Of a stretch of DNA of 38,250 bases, positions 6,223 through 13,451 are shown one piece after another. Source of the stretch: a virus; the IMG/VR virus record IMGVR_UViG_3300047318_000172, positions 1 through 38,250 of that record; one strand, given 5' to 3'. How positions within the stretch are numbered: position 1 is the first letter of the stretch; each line of letters starts with the position of its first letter. The notes beneath the pieces are model-generated. The model worked only from the letters and a program-made list of their open reading frames with translations. It did not search any database and had not been told where the DNA came from. A program made the translations under genes and the position numbers.

Positions 6223-6252
6223 AATCTATCAGGGTGTATATACACCTGTCAA
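6223..6252 (-). promoter_or_regulatory. Leftward promoter with palindromic RHH operator
   Basis: Leftward strand: TTGACA (6252-6247), then the perfect 14-bp palindrome GGTGTATATACACC (6246-6233), then -10 TAGATT (6228-6223) at 18 bp, or ATAGAT at 17 bp. Same architecture as 4206-4234. Drives 5843-6184 and RHH copy 2. Confidence 0.75.
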
Positions 6253-6271
6253 TAGGGACTCCTACTGAGTC

Positions 6272-6295
6272 CCGGACCGCCATAAAACCGCCATG
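6272..6295 (+). repeat. attP arm-type repeat, left
   Basis: 24 bp identical to 6530-6553. Each copy contains two direct repeats of ACCGCCAT with an 11-bp period. The pair flanks the tRNA-derived core, which is the expected layout of integrase N-terminal-domain (arm) binding sites in the P and P' arms. Confidence 0.72.
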
Positions 6296-6331
6296 CGCCC
6301 CGCAAATCCCGCGCCGTGACGGGCGGAAGCG

Positions 6332-6380
6332 CCACGTTTACACCGTGGATGTCATCGGTTCGATCCCGGTAGGACCCACA
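6332..6380 (+). other. attP: attP core: 3' half of tRNA-Val(TAC)
   Basis: 6332-6348 forms a perfect 5-bp anticodon stem (CCACG/CGTGG) with loop TTTACAC, anticodon TAC (Val). Variable loop 6349-6353 follows, then a T-arm (ATCGG, loop TTCGATC, CCGGT) at 6354-6370, a 3' acceptor strand AGGACCC and A at 6378. No matching 5' acceptor strand (GGGTCCT) or D-arm lies upstream, so this is not a whole tRNA gene. Tyrosine-integrase phages carry such a 3' tRNA copy so that integration restores the host gene. Strand exchange probably occurs in the anticodon-loop region. Confidence 0.88.
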
Positions 6381-6411
6381 GATTGGATTACCCCGTCAGT
6401 CCCCGGCGAGT

Positions 6412-6433
6412 CCCGCGGATTGGCGGGGTTTTT
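6412..6433 (+). terminator. tRNA-type terminator downstream of the attP core
   Basis: CCCGC (6412-6416), a 6-nt loop, GCGGG (6423-6427), G, then TTTTT. It lies about 35 bp after the tRNA 3' end, like a host tRNA terminator captured with the attachment site. After integration it would end the restored tRNA transcript. It would also stop rightward readthrough from the integrase operon. Confidence 0.65.
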
Positions 6434-6504
6434 CGTGCCTATTGCGGCGTGTCGATCCTCCCCCGGTTCGGGCCGGATTCCCTCCCCCGATTCCCTCAAC
6501 TTAC

Positions 6505-6524
6505 AGTGCCCTAAAGTGCCCTGC
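6505..6524. repeat. Tandem 10-bp direct repeats near attP
   Basis: AGTGCCCTAA (6505-6514) is followed directly by AGTGCCCTGC (6515-6524). Ten-bp phased direct repeats inside an attP arm resemble excisionase or accessory-protein sites. GATTCCCTC occurs twice just upstream (6476 and 6489). Confidence 0.4.
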
Positions 6525-6529
6525 AGTAG

Positions 6530-6553
6530 CCGGACCGCCATAAAACCGCCATG
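6530..6553 (+). repeat. attP arm-type repeat, right
   Basis: 24 bp identical to 6272-6295, in the same orientation, 258 bp apart, on the other side of the tRNA-derived core. Contains two tandem ACCGCCAT units. Confidence 0.72.
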
Positions 6554-6576
6554 GGATTCCCCCCGGAGACAACGAA

Positions 6577-6608
6577 ACGCCCCGCCCTCCGGGTGGAGGA
6601 CGGGGCGT
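6577..6608 (-). terminator. Terminator of the leftward late operon
   Basis: A 14-base stem with one internal mismatch (ACGCCCCG.CCTCC with GGAGG.CGGGGCGT) and a 4-nt loop, followed leftward by TTCGTT. It lies directly after the tailspike stop at 6645 and before attP, so it ends late transcription. Confidence 0.8.
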
Positions 6609-6644
6609 CATGTTCGGGGTGTTTCGCGTCGGGCGCGGGCAGGC

Positions 6645-8318
6645 TTAGATCTTGATGTTCAGGTCTTCCGTGACATTCGTGCCAGCGAAGACAACATGCG
6701 TCGCCGTTCCGCCGAAAATGATGTTCGAGCGCACGTAGCCCGCTGCGGAAGTGTTGTACACCTCCACGCCCTTAGCCCCAGACAGAACCTCTACGGTGTT
6801 GCCGAGAACGCCGAACCGGGTGCAGCCCGAGATTCCGATACCACGGGCGCCAGCGACACCACCGTTGAGGACGTCGTTCTCGAAGACCTTCACATCTGTT
6901 GAGGTGGTGACGTAGATGCCGGTAGCTGCCGGGGTGGTAATGGTGTTGCGGGCGATCTTCACCTGGGCGCAAGTGTTGGCGGTGATTGAATCAGTGCGCG
7001 GGGAGCTGATCGTGTTGTCAAGCACTTTCAGGTCAGTAACGTTCGATGCGTTCACTGGCCTACCCTGTCCTGCAAAGACGTTTGCAATTACCCAGAGCTT
7101 CTTCGCGTAGCTTGCGAAAACAAAGTTCGTCGTGGACGTACCGACGCCGGCAATCTCCAGCGAATTACCTTCGATGAGGATGTTCTCGGCGCTGATATTG
7201 CCGCTTCCGCTCTGCGGGGTGATGTTGATTAGCGCCTGCCCGTTGGTGGCCCCGAAATTCTTGAATCGGTTACCCCGGAAGACGACGTTCTGAGTCACGA
7301 GCGGCGCGATAGTCACGATGGGGTTGCTAGAACCGACTTCGTTGTTCGCCGTAGCCGACGCCTCGCCCTGGTCGGTGCTGTAGAGGCCCAGCACGGCAGT
7401 CGTGCCCGGCGTGCTCAACTCGAACGTGTTGTCTACGATCCTGATGTTGTGAGTACCGATGAAGTGCAGCACCCCGCGAACGTCCGAAGACGAGTCGATA
7501 GCAGGGTCAAGGACGTAGTTGTTCGTGAACCTGATATTGGAGTGGACGGCACCCTCGCGCAACGCGTGTGAGCCGAGCGGGTTGGGCGCGGAATACGTGG
7601 TACCGCCAACGGTGAGGGGGAGGAACTTGCAGTTATCCACCAGCACACCCTTAGTGGGCAACCCGTCCCATGACCCCGCAAGGTCAGGGCCGGAAGCGGA
7701 TGCAGCATTGGAGATGTCAAGCTGAATCGCTTCCTCTTTCGTGTACCCGCCGCCCGCGTTGTTGAACCCCTGGAAGATGGAGTCCCGGATCGTGATGTTG
7801 GAGCAGCCGTTGAGGTCGAACACATGGCCCATCCCGGCGCACTGAATGAAGCGGCAGTTTCGGATGGTGATGTTGTCGCTATGGTGGAAGCCGCCGACGC
7901 CGATGCCGCCATTAGTGGCGAAGTTGCCAAGGAACGTCAGGCCCTCGATGACGATATTGGAGTCTCCGGAGCCGTAACCCTTAATGCCGTCCGAGCCGGT
8001 GTAGAACACGACGTACCCGTTGGACGTGCTGGATTTCGTTATCGTGGCCCCGGGGCCGAAAACTCGAATGTTGGGGCAGAGGCGCACGCGGCTCAGCAGG
8101 TCATATGTTCCTGGTGGAATCAGAAGGGTGCCGCCGCCGGCCGCCTTCAGAGCTGCCACAGCGTTCGCGAACGCCGTGTAATCGTTGGCAACACCGTCCC
8201 CTACGGCGCCGTAGTCCTTCACGTTGGCGACGAGTTCGCCCTTGCTGACTTTGCCGGCGAGGAGCCCGGTGATGTAGGCGATGACGGCCGGCACGATTGG
8301 TGCGTCGAGGAATCCCAT
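6645..8318 (-). CDS. Tailspike / pectate-lyase-fold beta-helix protein
   Basis: 557 residues. A short N-terminal helical attachment region (MGFLDAPIVPAVIAYITGLL) is followed by VANVKDYGAVGDGVANDYTA, the typical opening of pectate-lyase-like (Pectate_lyase_3) tailspikes. After it come many repeats of the pattern NIxIxxNxF (NIVIEGLTF, NITIRNCRF, NITIRDSIF, NVVFRGNRF), the rungs of a right-handed beta-helix. It ends SEDLNIKI-like (EDLNIKI). It likely binds or cleaves a host surface polysaccharide. Last gene of the late operon. Enzymatic activity cannot be judged from sequence alone. Confidence 0.88.
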   Translation of the reverse strand: MGFLDAPIVPAVIAYITGLLAGKVSKGELVANVKDYGAVGDGVANDYTAFANAVAALKAAGGGTLLIPPGTYDLLSRVRLCPNIRVFGPGATITKSSTSNGYVVFYTGSDGIKGYGSGDSNIVIEGLTFLGNFATNGGIGVGGFHHSDNITIRNCRFIQCAGMGHVFDLNGCSNITIRDSIFQGFNNAGGGYTKEEAIQLDISNAASASGPDLAGSWDGLPTKGVLVDNCKFLPLTVGGTTYSAPNPLGSHALREGAVHSNIRFTNNYVLDPAIDSSSDVRGVLHFIGTHNIRIVDNTFELSTPGTTAVLGLYSTDQGEASATANNEVGSSNPIVTIAPLVTQNVVFRGNRFKNFGATNGQALINITPQSGSGNISAENILIEGNSLEIAGVGTSTTNFVFASYAKKLWVIANVFAGQGRPVNASNVTDLKVLDNTISSPRTDSITANTCAQVKIARNTITTPAATGIYVTTSTDVKVFENDVLNGGVAGARGIGISGCTRFGVLGNTVEVLSGAKGVEVYNTSAAGYVRSNIIFGGTATHVVFAGTNVTEDLNIKI

Positions 8319-8327
8319 GGGTGTCTC

Positions 8328-8690
8328 CTAGCTGGCCGTGATCGGCGGGCGGTTGGTGATGTTCCCGGCGGTGTCGCGGGTTACGGCGGGCTGGGTGTAG
8401 GTCACGGTCGGTGTGCCTACACGCGTGATGGTGTAGGCGCTAATGGCGCCGGGGAAGCCCACCGAGGCGGTGCCCGAGTAGACCCCGACCGCGCCGTCCG
8501 GCCACGTCACGGACGCGCTAATCGGGGCGCCGTTTACGTCGCGGGTGATCGCGCCGGAGAACAGCAGGGACGGGTCGCGGGAGAGCTGCAGGAGCGCCGC
8601 CCGCAGGTCCGATTCCTCCTCGTTCAGCCGTTCGGCGACTAGGGGGGTCCCTCCAAGGACGCCGTTAGCGTAGGGTGGGCGGTCTGCCAC
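8328..8690 (-). CDS. Minor tail / spike-associated protein
   Basis: 120 residues from GTG with AGGAGG upstream. The N-terminus is helical (LNEEESDLRAALLQLSRD); the rest is strand-rich with Thr/Val and resembles an Ig-like domain (FSGAITRDVNGAPISASVTW, then VTRDTAGNI). It lies 9 bp upstream of the tailspike, so it may link the spike to the baseplate. It is the gene that flanks the oppositely oriented moron. Confidence 0.6.
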   Translation of the reverse strand: MADRPPYANGVLGGTPLVAERLNEEESDLRAALLQLSRDPSLLFSGAITRDVNGAPISASVTWPDGAVGVYSGTASVGFPGAISAYTITRVGTPTVTYTQPAVTRDTAGNITNRPPITAS

Positions 8691-8720
8691 GATGGGCCTC
8701 CTGTTTTAATTTGTCCAAAG

Positions 8721-8741
8721 TGTGGATACACTGCGGGTATG
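8721..8741 (+). promoter_or_regulatory. Rightward moron promoter, probably leaderless
   Basis: TGTGGATACACT carries a -10-like TACACT at 8727-8732. The ATG at 8739 begins 7 nt after it, where transcription would start. No Shine-Dalgarno is present between them. No convincing -35 is seen at 17 bp (TTTTAA), so it may be an extended -10 promoter (TG two bases before GA-TACACT is imperfect). Confidence 0.45.
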
Positions 8742-9185
8742 GAAACTAAATCCGCTGTCCTGGGGGCCGCCGGATCTTTGCTTGCAGTTGGGGTGGCCTT
8801 CGGGTTCATCGCTACGGCGAACGCCGAGAACATGCCCGCCCCTGTTGTTACGTCCGTGAGCCCGTCGGCCACGCCTACCCCGGAGCCGTCCGTGAGCACA
8901 CCCGCACCTGTTCAGAGCACGCCGGTTGTTATCCCGGCCCCTACGCCTGCCGCGCCCGAGCCTGAGCCGGTTGCTCCGGCCGTGGTCAAGCCCGCGCCGG
9001 TTGCTCCTGCGCCTGTCGTGGCACCCGCCCCGGCGGAGTACGTCCCGGCCGCGCCTGCCCCAGATCCCGAGGTGGACACGTCGGACCTGCCGAAGCTGTG
9101 GACACCGATCGTTCAGGCACCGCCGACGCCTGGCGTTATCGGCCCGCCGAACCCGCGCCCGCCGGGCGAGGGCTACCTCAAGTAG
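8739..9185 (+). CDS. Secreted Pro/Ala-rich moron protein
   Basis: 148 residues on the + strand inside a leftward late operon. The N-terminus METKSAVLGAAGSLLAVGVA, followed by FGFIATANAE, is a signal peptide (hydrophobic core then ANA-E cleavage site); no lipobox cysteine. Residues about 32-115 are Pro/Ala/Val/Thr-rich with repeats such as APAPV and are probably extended and wall-spanning. The C-terminus (TSDLPKLWTPIVQAPPTPG) is not recognised. Own promoter and opposite orientation suggest expression in the lysogen, for example cell-surface alteration or superinfection exclusion; that is inference. Its stop directly abuts the convergent stop at 9186. Confidence 0.78.
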   Translation: METKSAVLGAAGSLLAVGVAFGFIATANAENMPAPVVTSVSPSATPTPEPSVSTPAPVQSTPVVIPAPTPAAPEPEPVAPAVVKPAPVAPAPVVAPAPAEYVPAAPAPDPEVDTSDLPKLWTPIVQAPPTPGVIGPPNPRPPGEGYLK

Positions 9186-9848
9186 TCAGCGGCTGAAATA
9201 GACCACGGCGTTCATGTTGGCGAAGTTCGACCCGTTGGACGCCCACGCCGCGCTGTTCGTTCGCATCCGGCAGCCGAGGTCGATGGTCCCGCCGGATAGC
9301 CCGGTGAGGGTACGGATACCGTTCGCCGACGTCGTGCCGTAGCCGCCCGCCGCTGCCGGTTGCGGGCTTTCCCCGCCGCCGGAGCCGTTAATACTGGACG
9401 AGACGTAAAGGTAATCCAGCGAGCCGGTGCTGTTCAGTGCGCCGCCGACGACCATGCACAGGATCGACGCCCGGCTGTAACCTGCCGGGACGGCCACGGA
9501 CCCGAGCGCGAACGTCGCGGTGGATGTGCCGACGCCGAAGGTGTTTTGACTGACCCCCGACGTCTCGATGACGAGGGGGTCGGTCAGTGCGTCGTTGCCG
9601 ATGATCCCGGCGGGCAGGTCCAGGGTGCCGGAGACCTTCATGTTGCCTTTGAAGTCCGAGGCGCCGTTGACCGTGATCGGACCGTTGACGTTCACGTACC
9701 CGTCAAAGTCGGTCCCGCCGTCCTGCGGTGTGATGCCGGTCAGGCCGAAGATGTTCGCGGCCTTGAGCTCCCGGAGCTGCTTGTCCATCTCGGCGAACTT
9801 CCGGGCGATCCAATCCTCACCCTTGGGGTTGAACTGTCCTGGCTGCAT
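9186..9848 (-). CDS. Minor tail protein
   Basis: 220 residues starting MQPGQFNPKGEDWIARKFAE. A short coiled segment (AEMDKQLRELKAANIFG) is followed by a beta-rich, Gly/Ser/Thr-rich body. DGYVNVNGPITVNGASDFKG resembles the repetitive collar of phage baseplate and fibre proteins. ATG overlaps the upstream stop (TGATG). It stands between the large minor tail protein and the spike genes, so a distal tail location is expected. Confidence 0.7.
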   Translation of the reverse strand: MQPGQFNPKGEDWIARKFAEMDKQLRELKAANIFGLTGITPQDGGTDFDGYVNVNGPITVNGASDFKGNMKVSGTLDLPAGIIGNDALTDPLVIETSGVSQNTFGVGTSTATFALGSVAVPAGYSRASILCMVVGGALNSTGSLDYLYVSSSINGSGGGESPQPAAAGGYGTTSANGIRTLTGLSGGTIDLGCRMRTNSAAWASNGSNFANMNAVVYFSR

Positions 9849-10963
9849 CAGTCGATCCCTTCGATAGTGGACACGTCGAGGATGGGCGTCACGGTCGTGT
9901 CGGTCATTTCGATGCCGAGGACGCGGGCTGTGCCGGTGACCCCGTCGGGCCAGGCGGGGCCGGTCAGGTCGAACCCGATGTCGTCCCCTAGGTCCCAGAC
10001 GGACCCGAGTTTGGGGGCGTTTTTCCGGGTCGCGGTGAGGGCGAGGGCGGCGGCGCCGTCCTTCATGCCGGCGAGGGCGCGTTGGGCGTGCGCGGTGAGC
10101 GTGTCCGTGCCGGTGATGGAGGATGACGGGGACCAGCGGAACTCCACGGTTGGGCGGAGGTCTGCCGGGTTCGTCTGCCGGGGCGACTGGGGGCGGGAGT
10201 TGCCGGAGCCGGAGGATGTTGCCATGACGTCGTTGGCGCCGTCTCCGCGCTTGTAGGACTCCACGAGGACCGCGTCCCGCACGCTGCCGGGGAGGTGGAA
10301 CTGCGCCGCCGGGTTCAGGTCTACGGGTGCCGCGGCGCCGATCCGGGCGCCGACGTACAGAACGGGGGTGATCCGGTTGATGCTGTCCCGTTCCCAGCCG
10401 ATGGTCCATTCCGGGCCGCCGATGATGCCGGAGAGTTCTTCGAGGGCCGAGCCGAGGGTCTTGTCGTCCTGGTCCAGGTAGGTCCGGTTCTGGGTGGGGT
10501 TCGCCCCGGGGAGGGTCTGGACCCGGATCGGCAGGCCGGGCCGGGTACCGGTCTTCGCGTACTTCTCCACCAGCGTCTGGACGATGGTGTTCTGCGCGCT
10601 GTTGAGGGTTTCGTTCCCGACGTACCGGTCCGCGAAGTACCCCTCCGCCGTTTCGAGGGAGAGCTCAACACCGGAGGCGTGCGTGGTCTGCCGTTCGGCG
10701 ACCATGCCGCCCCAGACCGGGACCTCATCCTCATCCAAAGCCACAAGGAAGACGGCCTTGGGTCGGGTCGCCTGCCGCCAGTTCGCCGGCGCCCGCCGGA
10801 ACGTGCCGCCCTTCGGGGTCTGGGAGGGGCCGAGTGGCAGGGTCGCGGTCTGCGTCTCGGCCCGGCCGATCGTCCGCTTCAGCGCCCCGCCGGGGATCAG
10901 GCCGGGAAGGTCGGCGATGATGCCCCCATCGAGTGCGTTCACTGATACCCATGAGAGCGCCAT
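9848..10963 (-). CDS. Minor tail protein (baseplate/Tal-like)
   Basis: 371 residues, beginning MALSWVSVNALDGGIIADLP. The middle segment (VWGGMVAERQT, ELSLETAEGYFADRYV, then TLGSALEELSGIIGGPEWTI) matches the hub-like minor tail proteins found after the lysis genes in many Arthrobacter-type siphophages. It ends with a beta domain (VTGTARVLGIEMTDTTVTPI). It presumably forms part of the central tail tip. No peptidase or lysozyme motif seen. Confidence 0.72.
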   Translation of the reverse strand: MALSWVSVNALDGGIIADLPGLIPGGALKRTIGRAETQTATLPLGPSQTPKGGTFRRAPANWRQATRPKAVFLVALDEDEVPVWGGMVAERQTTHASGVELSLETAEGYFADRYVGNETLNSAQNTIVQTLVEKYAKTGTRPGLPIRVQTLPGANPTQNRTYLDQDDKTLGSALEELSGIIGGPEWTIGWERDSINRITPVLYVGARIGAAAPVDLNPAAQFHLPGSVRDAVLVESYKRGDGANDVMATSSGSGNSRPQSPRQTNPADLRPTVEFRWSPSSSITGTDTLTAHAQRALAGMKDGAAALALTATRKNAPKLGSVWDLGDDIGFDLTGPAWPDGVTGTARVLGIEMTDTTVTPILDVSTIEGID

Positions 10964-10972
10964 CGTGCCTCC

Positions 10973-11239
10973 TTATGCTTCGTGCTTGCCGTCGTATGTG
11001 GGGGTCTTCGCGGAGCCGAGGACGGCGCGGGTGAGCCAGTCGGGCAGGCGGGGCTCCAGCCACCGCCAGAACGCGTACCAGCCGCCGATAATGACGGCGG
11101 TGATGATGGGGAGGGCGATGTCAGCCAAGCCCCGCAGGTCGCCTTCCAGCGGCGCGAGGATCGGCAGCACGCCGATAAGCCAGGCGATAGCCGAGCCCCA
11201 CAGTGCGGGGACGACTGTTCGGAGGATCGCGGTCAGCAT
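10973..11239 (-). CDS. Small membrane protein, holin candidate
   Basis: 88 residues with two likely transmembrane helices (VVPALWGSAIAWLIGVLPIL at about 9-28 and LADIALPIITAVIIGGWYAF at about 37-57) and a charged C-terminal tail (DWLTRAVLGSAKTPTYDGK). Its ATG overlaps the endolysin stop by one base (TAATG), so expression is coupled to lysis. The upstream gene 12039-12389 is a second, single-span membrane protein; a holin/antiholin pair around the endolysin is likely. Confidence 0.78.
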   Translation of the reverse strand: MLTAILRTVVPALWGSAIAWLIGVLPILAPLEGDLRGLADIALPIITAVIIGGWYAFWRWLEPRLPDWLTRAVLGSAKTPTYDGKHEA

Positions 11240-12024
11240 TACGGCTTCACCTTCACTTCGTCCAAGTTGGAGTCCGAGTACTCGAAGATGGATCGAGGGG
11301 TGGTGGTCCCGGAGCGGGTGCCGCCCTTGCGTGTGATCGGTTCCGCCATGAACGCCTTGACAACCTTTGCCGGGATGTCGCCGGTCGGGGCGTTCAGGTA
11401 GCGGTTGACGGCGCGGGCCGCCTTGAGGACTTCGGCTTCTTCCTGGGGTGTCATGTGCTGAAACATCCTTTTCGTGGTCGTTGTGCCTTGCGGGGCGATG
11501 GCTGCGGAGCCGAAGTAGGGCTCGGGGTTGGTGCGCCCGTAGATGAGCCCGCCGCCGGTTTTGTAGCTGGTGTCGATAAGGGCTTCGACGTGAAGGTGCG
11601 GCGCTACGCCTCCGGTGCCGCCTGAGAGGCCGATCTGCTGGCCATCCCGGACCTTGTCGCCCGTGTTCATGCGGGCCTCGGAGAGGTGCGCGTAGACCCC
11701 GATCCAACCCGCGTGCTGGATGACGGTGACGATGCCGGGGAATCCCTTGTACAGATACCAGCGTTGCCGGTATCCCCAGTTCGATTCGTCGCCGGGGAGC
11801 TTCGTTCCCCAGTCAGCCCAGAGGACCGTGCCCGCCGCCATCGAGTAGACGGGCGTCCCCTCGGGGCATTTGATGTCAGTTCCGGCGTGGCCGAATGGCT
11901 GGTAGTTGCCGTACAGCCGGACGTACCAGCCGACCGTGTCAGGCGTCCAGCTAGGCGCCACGCCTGCCGTCTTCATGGAACCGAACGGCTGATTGATTGG
12001 GAACTCTGCGGATACTGGCCTCAT
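11239..12024 (-). CDS. Endolysin, M23 (LytM-type) metallopeptidase
   Basis: 261 residues. The M23 zinc ligands are visible as HxxxD (H46 and D50 in FGHAGTDIKC) and HxH (H143 and H145 in APHLHVE), with H113 in YAHLSE also conserved. The fold spans about residues 30-160. It cuts peptide cross-bridges of peptidoglycan. The C-terminal part (about 180-261) is helical (TPQEEAEVLKAARAVNRYL) and may bind the wall or act as a linker. No signal peptide, so export needs a holin. A very strong Shine-Dalgarno (AAGGAGG) precedes the ATG at 12024. Confidence 0.9.
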   Translation of the reverse strand: MRPVSAEFPINQPFGSMKTAGVAPSWTPDTVGWYVRLYGNYQPFGHAGTDIKCPEGTPVYSMAAGTVLWADWGTKLPGDESNWGYRQRWYLYKGFPGIVTVIQHAGWIGVYAHLSEARMNTGDKVRDGQQIGLSGGTGGVAPHLHVEALIDTSYKTGGGLIYGRTNPEPYFGSAAIAPQGTTTTKRMFQHMTPQEEAEVLKAARAVNRYLNAPTGDIPAKVVKAFMAEPITRKGGTRSGTTTPRSIFEYSDSNLDEVKVKP

Positions 12025-12038
12025 GGTGCCTCCTTGGC

Positions 12039-12389
12039 TTAGCGGCGGGCGTTGATGGCCTGCCATTGCGCGGCGACCGACTTCTCCAGGATGTCGATCT
12101 GCCCGGCGGTGGTAGCGTCGGCGGTGGTGAGGGTCTGCACGTCCACATGGACGGCCGCGAGGTCCGTGTTCACGGCGGCGAACCCATCGGTGACTTCGGA
12201 CTTGATCGCGTCCAGCCGGTCACTGATCGAGGTCGGCCGGTTATTGATCGACTGCTCGATAGCGTTGACCGTCGCCCGGGTCTTCTGCCCTTCGGTGCGG
12301 GCCTTCTTCGTGTCGAAGTGGCCCTTGATGATCGCCGAGAGTTGCAGCCCGGCCATGCCGATCAGGGCCAGGATGATGGGCTCACTCAT
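12039..12389 (-). CDS. Membrane protein with coiled-coil tail, holin candidate
   Basis: 116 residues. One N-terminal transmembrane helix (PIILALIGMAGLQLSAII), then a basic stretch (KGHFDTKKARTEGQK) and a long helical region with heptads (SISDRLDAIKSEVTDGFAAV). This is the layout of the DUF2746-like membrane proteins next to actinophage endolysins. TGATG overlap with the upstream gene. With 10973-11239 it flanks the endolysin. Confidence 0.72.
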   Translation of the reverse strand: MSEPIILALIGMAGLQLSAIIKGHFDTKKARTEGQKTRATVNAIEQSINNRPTSISDRLDAIKSEVTDGFAAVNTDLAAVHVDVQTLTTADATTAGQIDILEKSVAAQWQAINARR

Positions 12390-13447
12390 CAGTCGTCCGC
12401 CGGCAGGACTTCGACCCACAGGTGATTTTCTGCGGGCTGGTTGGTTGCGCCTTCGTTGACTGCCCCGGAGACGTGGTCGATCCAGATGCGCGGCAGCGGT
12501 GCGTTGCCCGCGCCCACCGTGATCCAGTCAGTTTCTGCGCCGCGGGTGTCGTAGTAGCTGCCCGGGGCGGTGAATGGCAGCAAGGCGCGGGCCTGCGCCG
12601 CGTCAACCGTAGACGCGGCGACTGAAACGCAGACCCTGACCTGCACCAGCCCGGAACTGATCGCCGACACGACGACAGTGAGCCGCCCGTTGGCCCGCGC
12701 CTGCGTAGCGTAGCTTCGGGTGGGCGCGGTCGTGACCGAGCCGACGAGCCGGGACGACTGATTCTGCGTGGTGCTGAACGTTGACGCGTCCGCGTAGTAG
12801 CGTTCAGGCCGGGAAACCCACTTCCACGCCGAACCGTTCCACGCCTGGACGTGGTTGTTCCGGTCGGTCCGGGTGACTTCCTGGCCCACCCATGGCGTGC
12901 CGGGCCGGTCCGCTGCGGACATCACGGACAGGCGGGCGCCGGCCGCGACGAACCGGGCCGGGTTCAGGGTCGTTGTCGGGGAACCTGCGCCGGTCTTGGG
13001 GACGTCGATGGTCCCCACAAGGAACGACCGGGCCGGGAGGGCCGGTGCGGCGGGTGTCGCGGACGGTGTCCCGGCGAGGTATACGGGCGAAGCGGACACC
13101 GCGCCCGAGCCGTCCCCGGCGGTCGAGTCGTTCACCAGAATGTAGACGATGTCCTTGCGGGCATAGGTCGCGTCCGCGGCGGTCACGGCCCCGGTGATGT
13201 TCGCATCCGACGCCCAGCCGTACATGCCCTGGTGGGTGGACGCGCCCGGGTCGATCATGGCCGCGCACGGCTGCAGTGTCCATGTCGTGGAGGTCGCGGT
13301 CAGGATGGTCGTGGGGGTATCGGCGCGGAAGCCGGAGCGCCCGCCGAGTGGCCGGCCGAACCCGCCGCCGTAGAGGGCCGCGGAGCCCTGCCGTTCGGCC
13401 TGCGCTGTGATCGGGACGCCGTCAGGCTGGAGGAAGGTAATGGTCAT
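12389..13447 (-). CDS. Minor tail protein, possible receptor-binding or baseplate protein
   Basis: 352 residues. The N-terminal half contains TAADATYARKDIVYILVNDS and SASPVYLAGTPSATPAAPAL, a segment typical of baseplate upper/fibre proteins of actinobacterial siphophages. SVMSAADRPGTPWVGQEVTR is followed by a domain on the pattern NNHVQAWNGSAWKWVS, a repeat seen in fibre proteins. The C-terminal third is a beta-sandwich-like domain (ITVGAGNAPLPRIWIDHV). Lies between the distal tail protein and the lysis genes. Confidence 0.72.
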   Translation of the reverse strand: MTITFLQPDGVPITAQAERQGSAALYGGGFGRPLGGRSGFRADTPTTILTATSTTWTLQPCAAMIDPGASTHQGMYGWASDANITGAVTAADATYARKDIVYILVNDSTAGDGSGAVSASPVYLAGTPSATPAAPALPARSFLVGTIDVPKTGAGSPTTTLNPARFVAAGARLSVMSAADRPGTPWVGQEVTRTDRNNHVQAWNGSAWKWVSRPERYYADASTFSTTQNQSSRLVGSVTTAPTRSYATQARANGRLTVVVSAISSGLVQVRVCVSVAASTVDAAQARALLPFTAPGSYYDTRGAETDWITVGAGNAPLPRIWIDHVSGAVNEGATNQPAENHLWVEVLPADD

Positions 13448-13451
13448 GGTG

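Noticed and set aside
6332-6380. A functional phage tRNA gene
   Set aside because: Anticodon arm, T-arm and acceptor 3' strand are present but there is no D-arm or 5' acceptor strand; the context (integrase, arm repeats) explains it as attP.
6338-6541. Leftward 67-codon open frame over attP
   Set aside because: Its product includes the peptide pattern produced when a tRNA gene is translated antisense (PTGIEPMTSTV), so it is an artefact.
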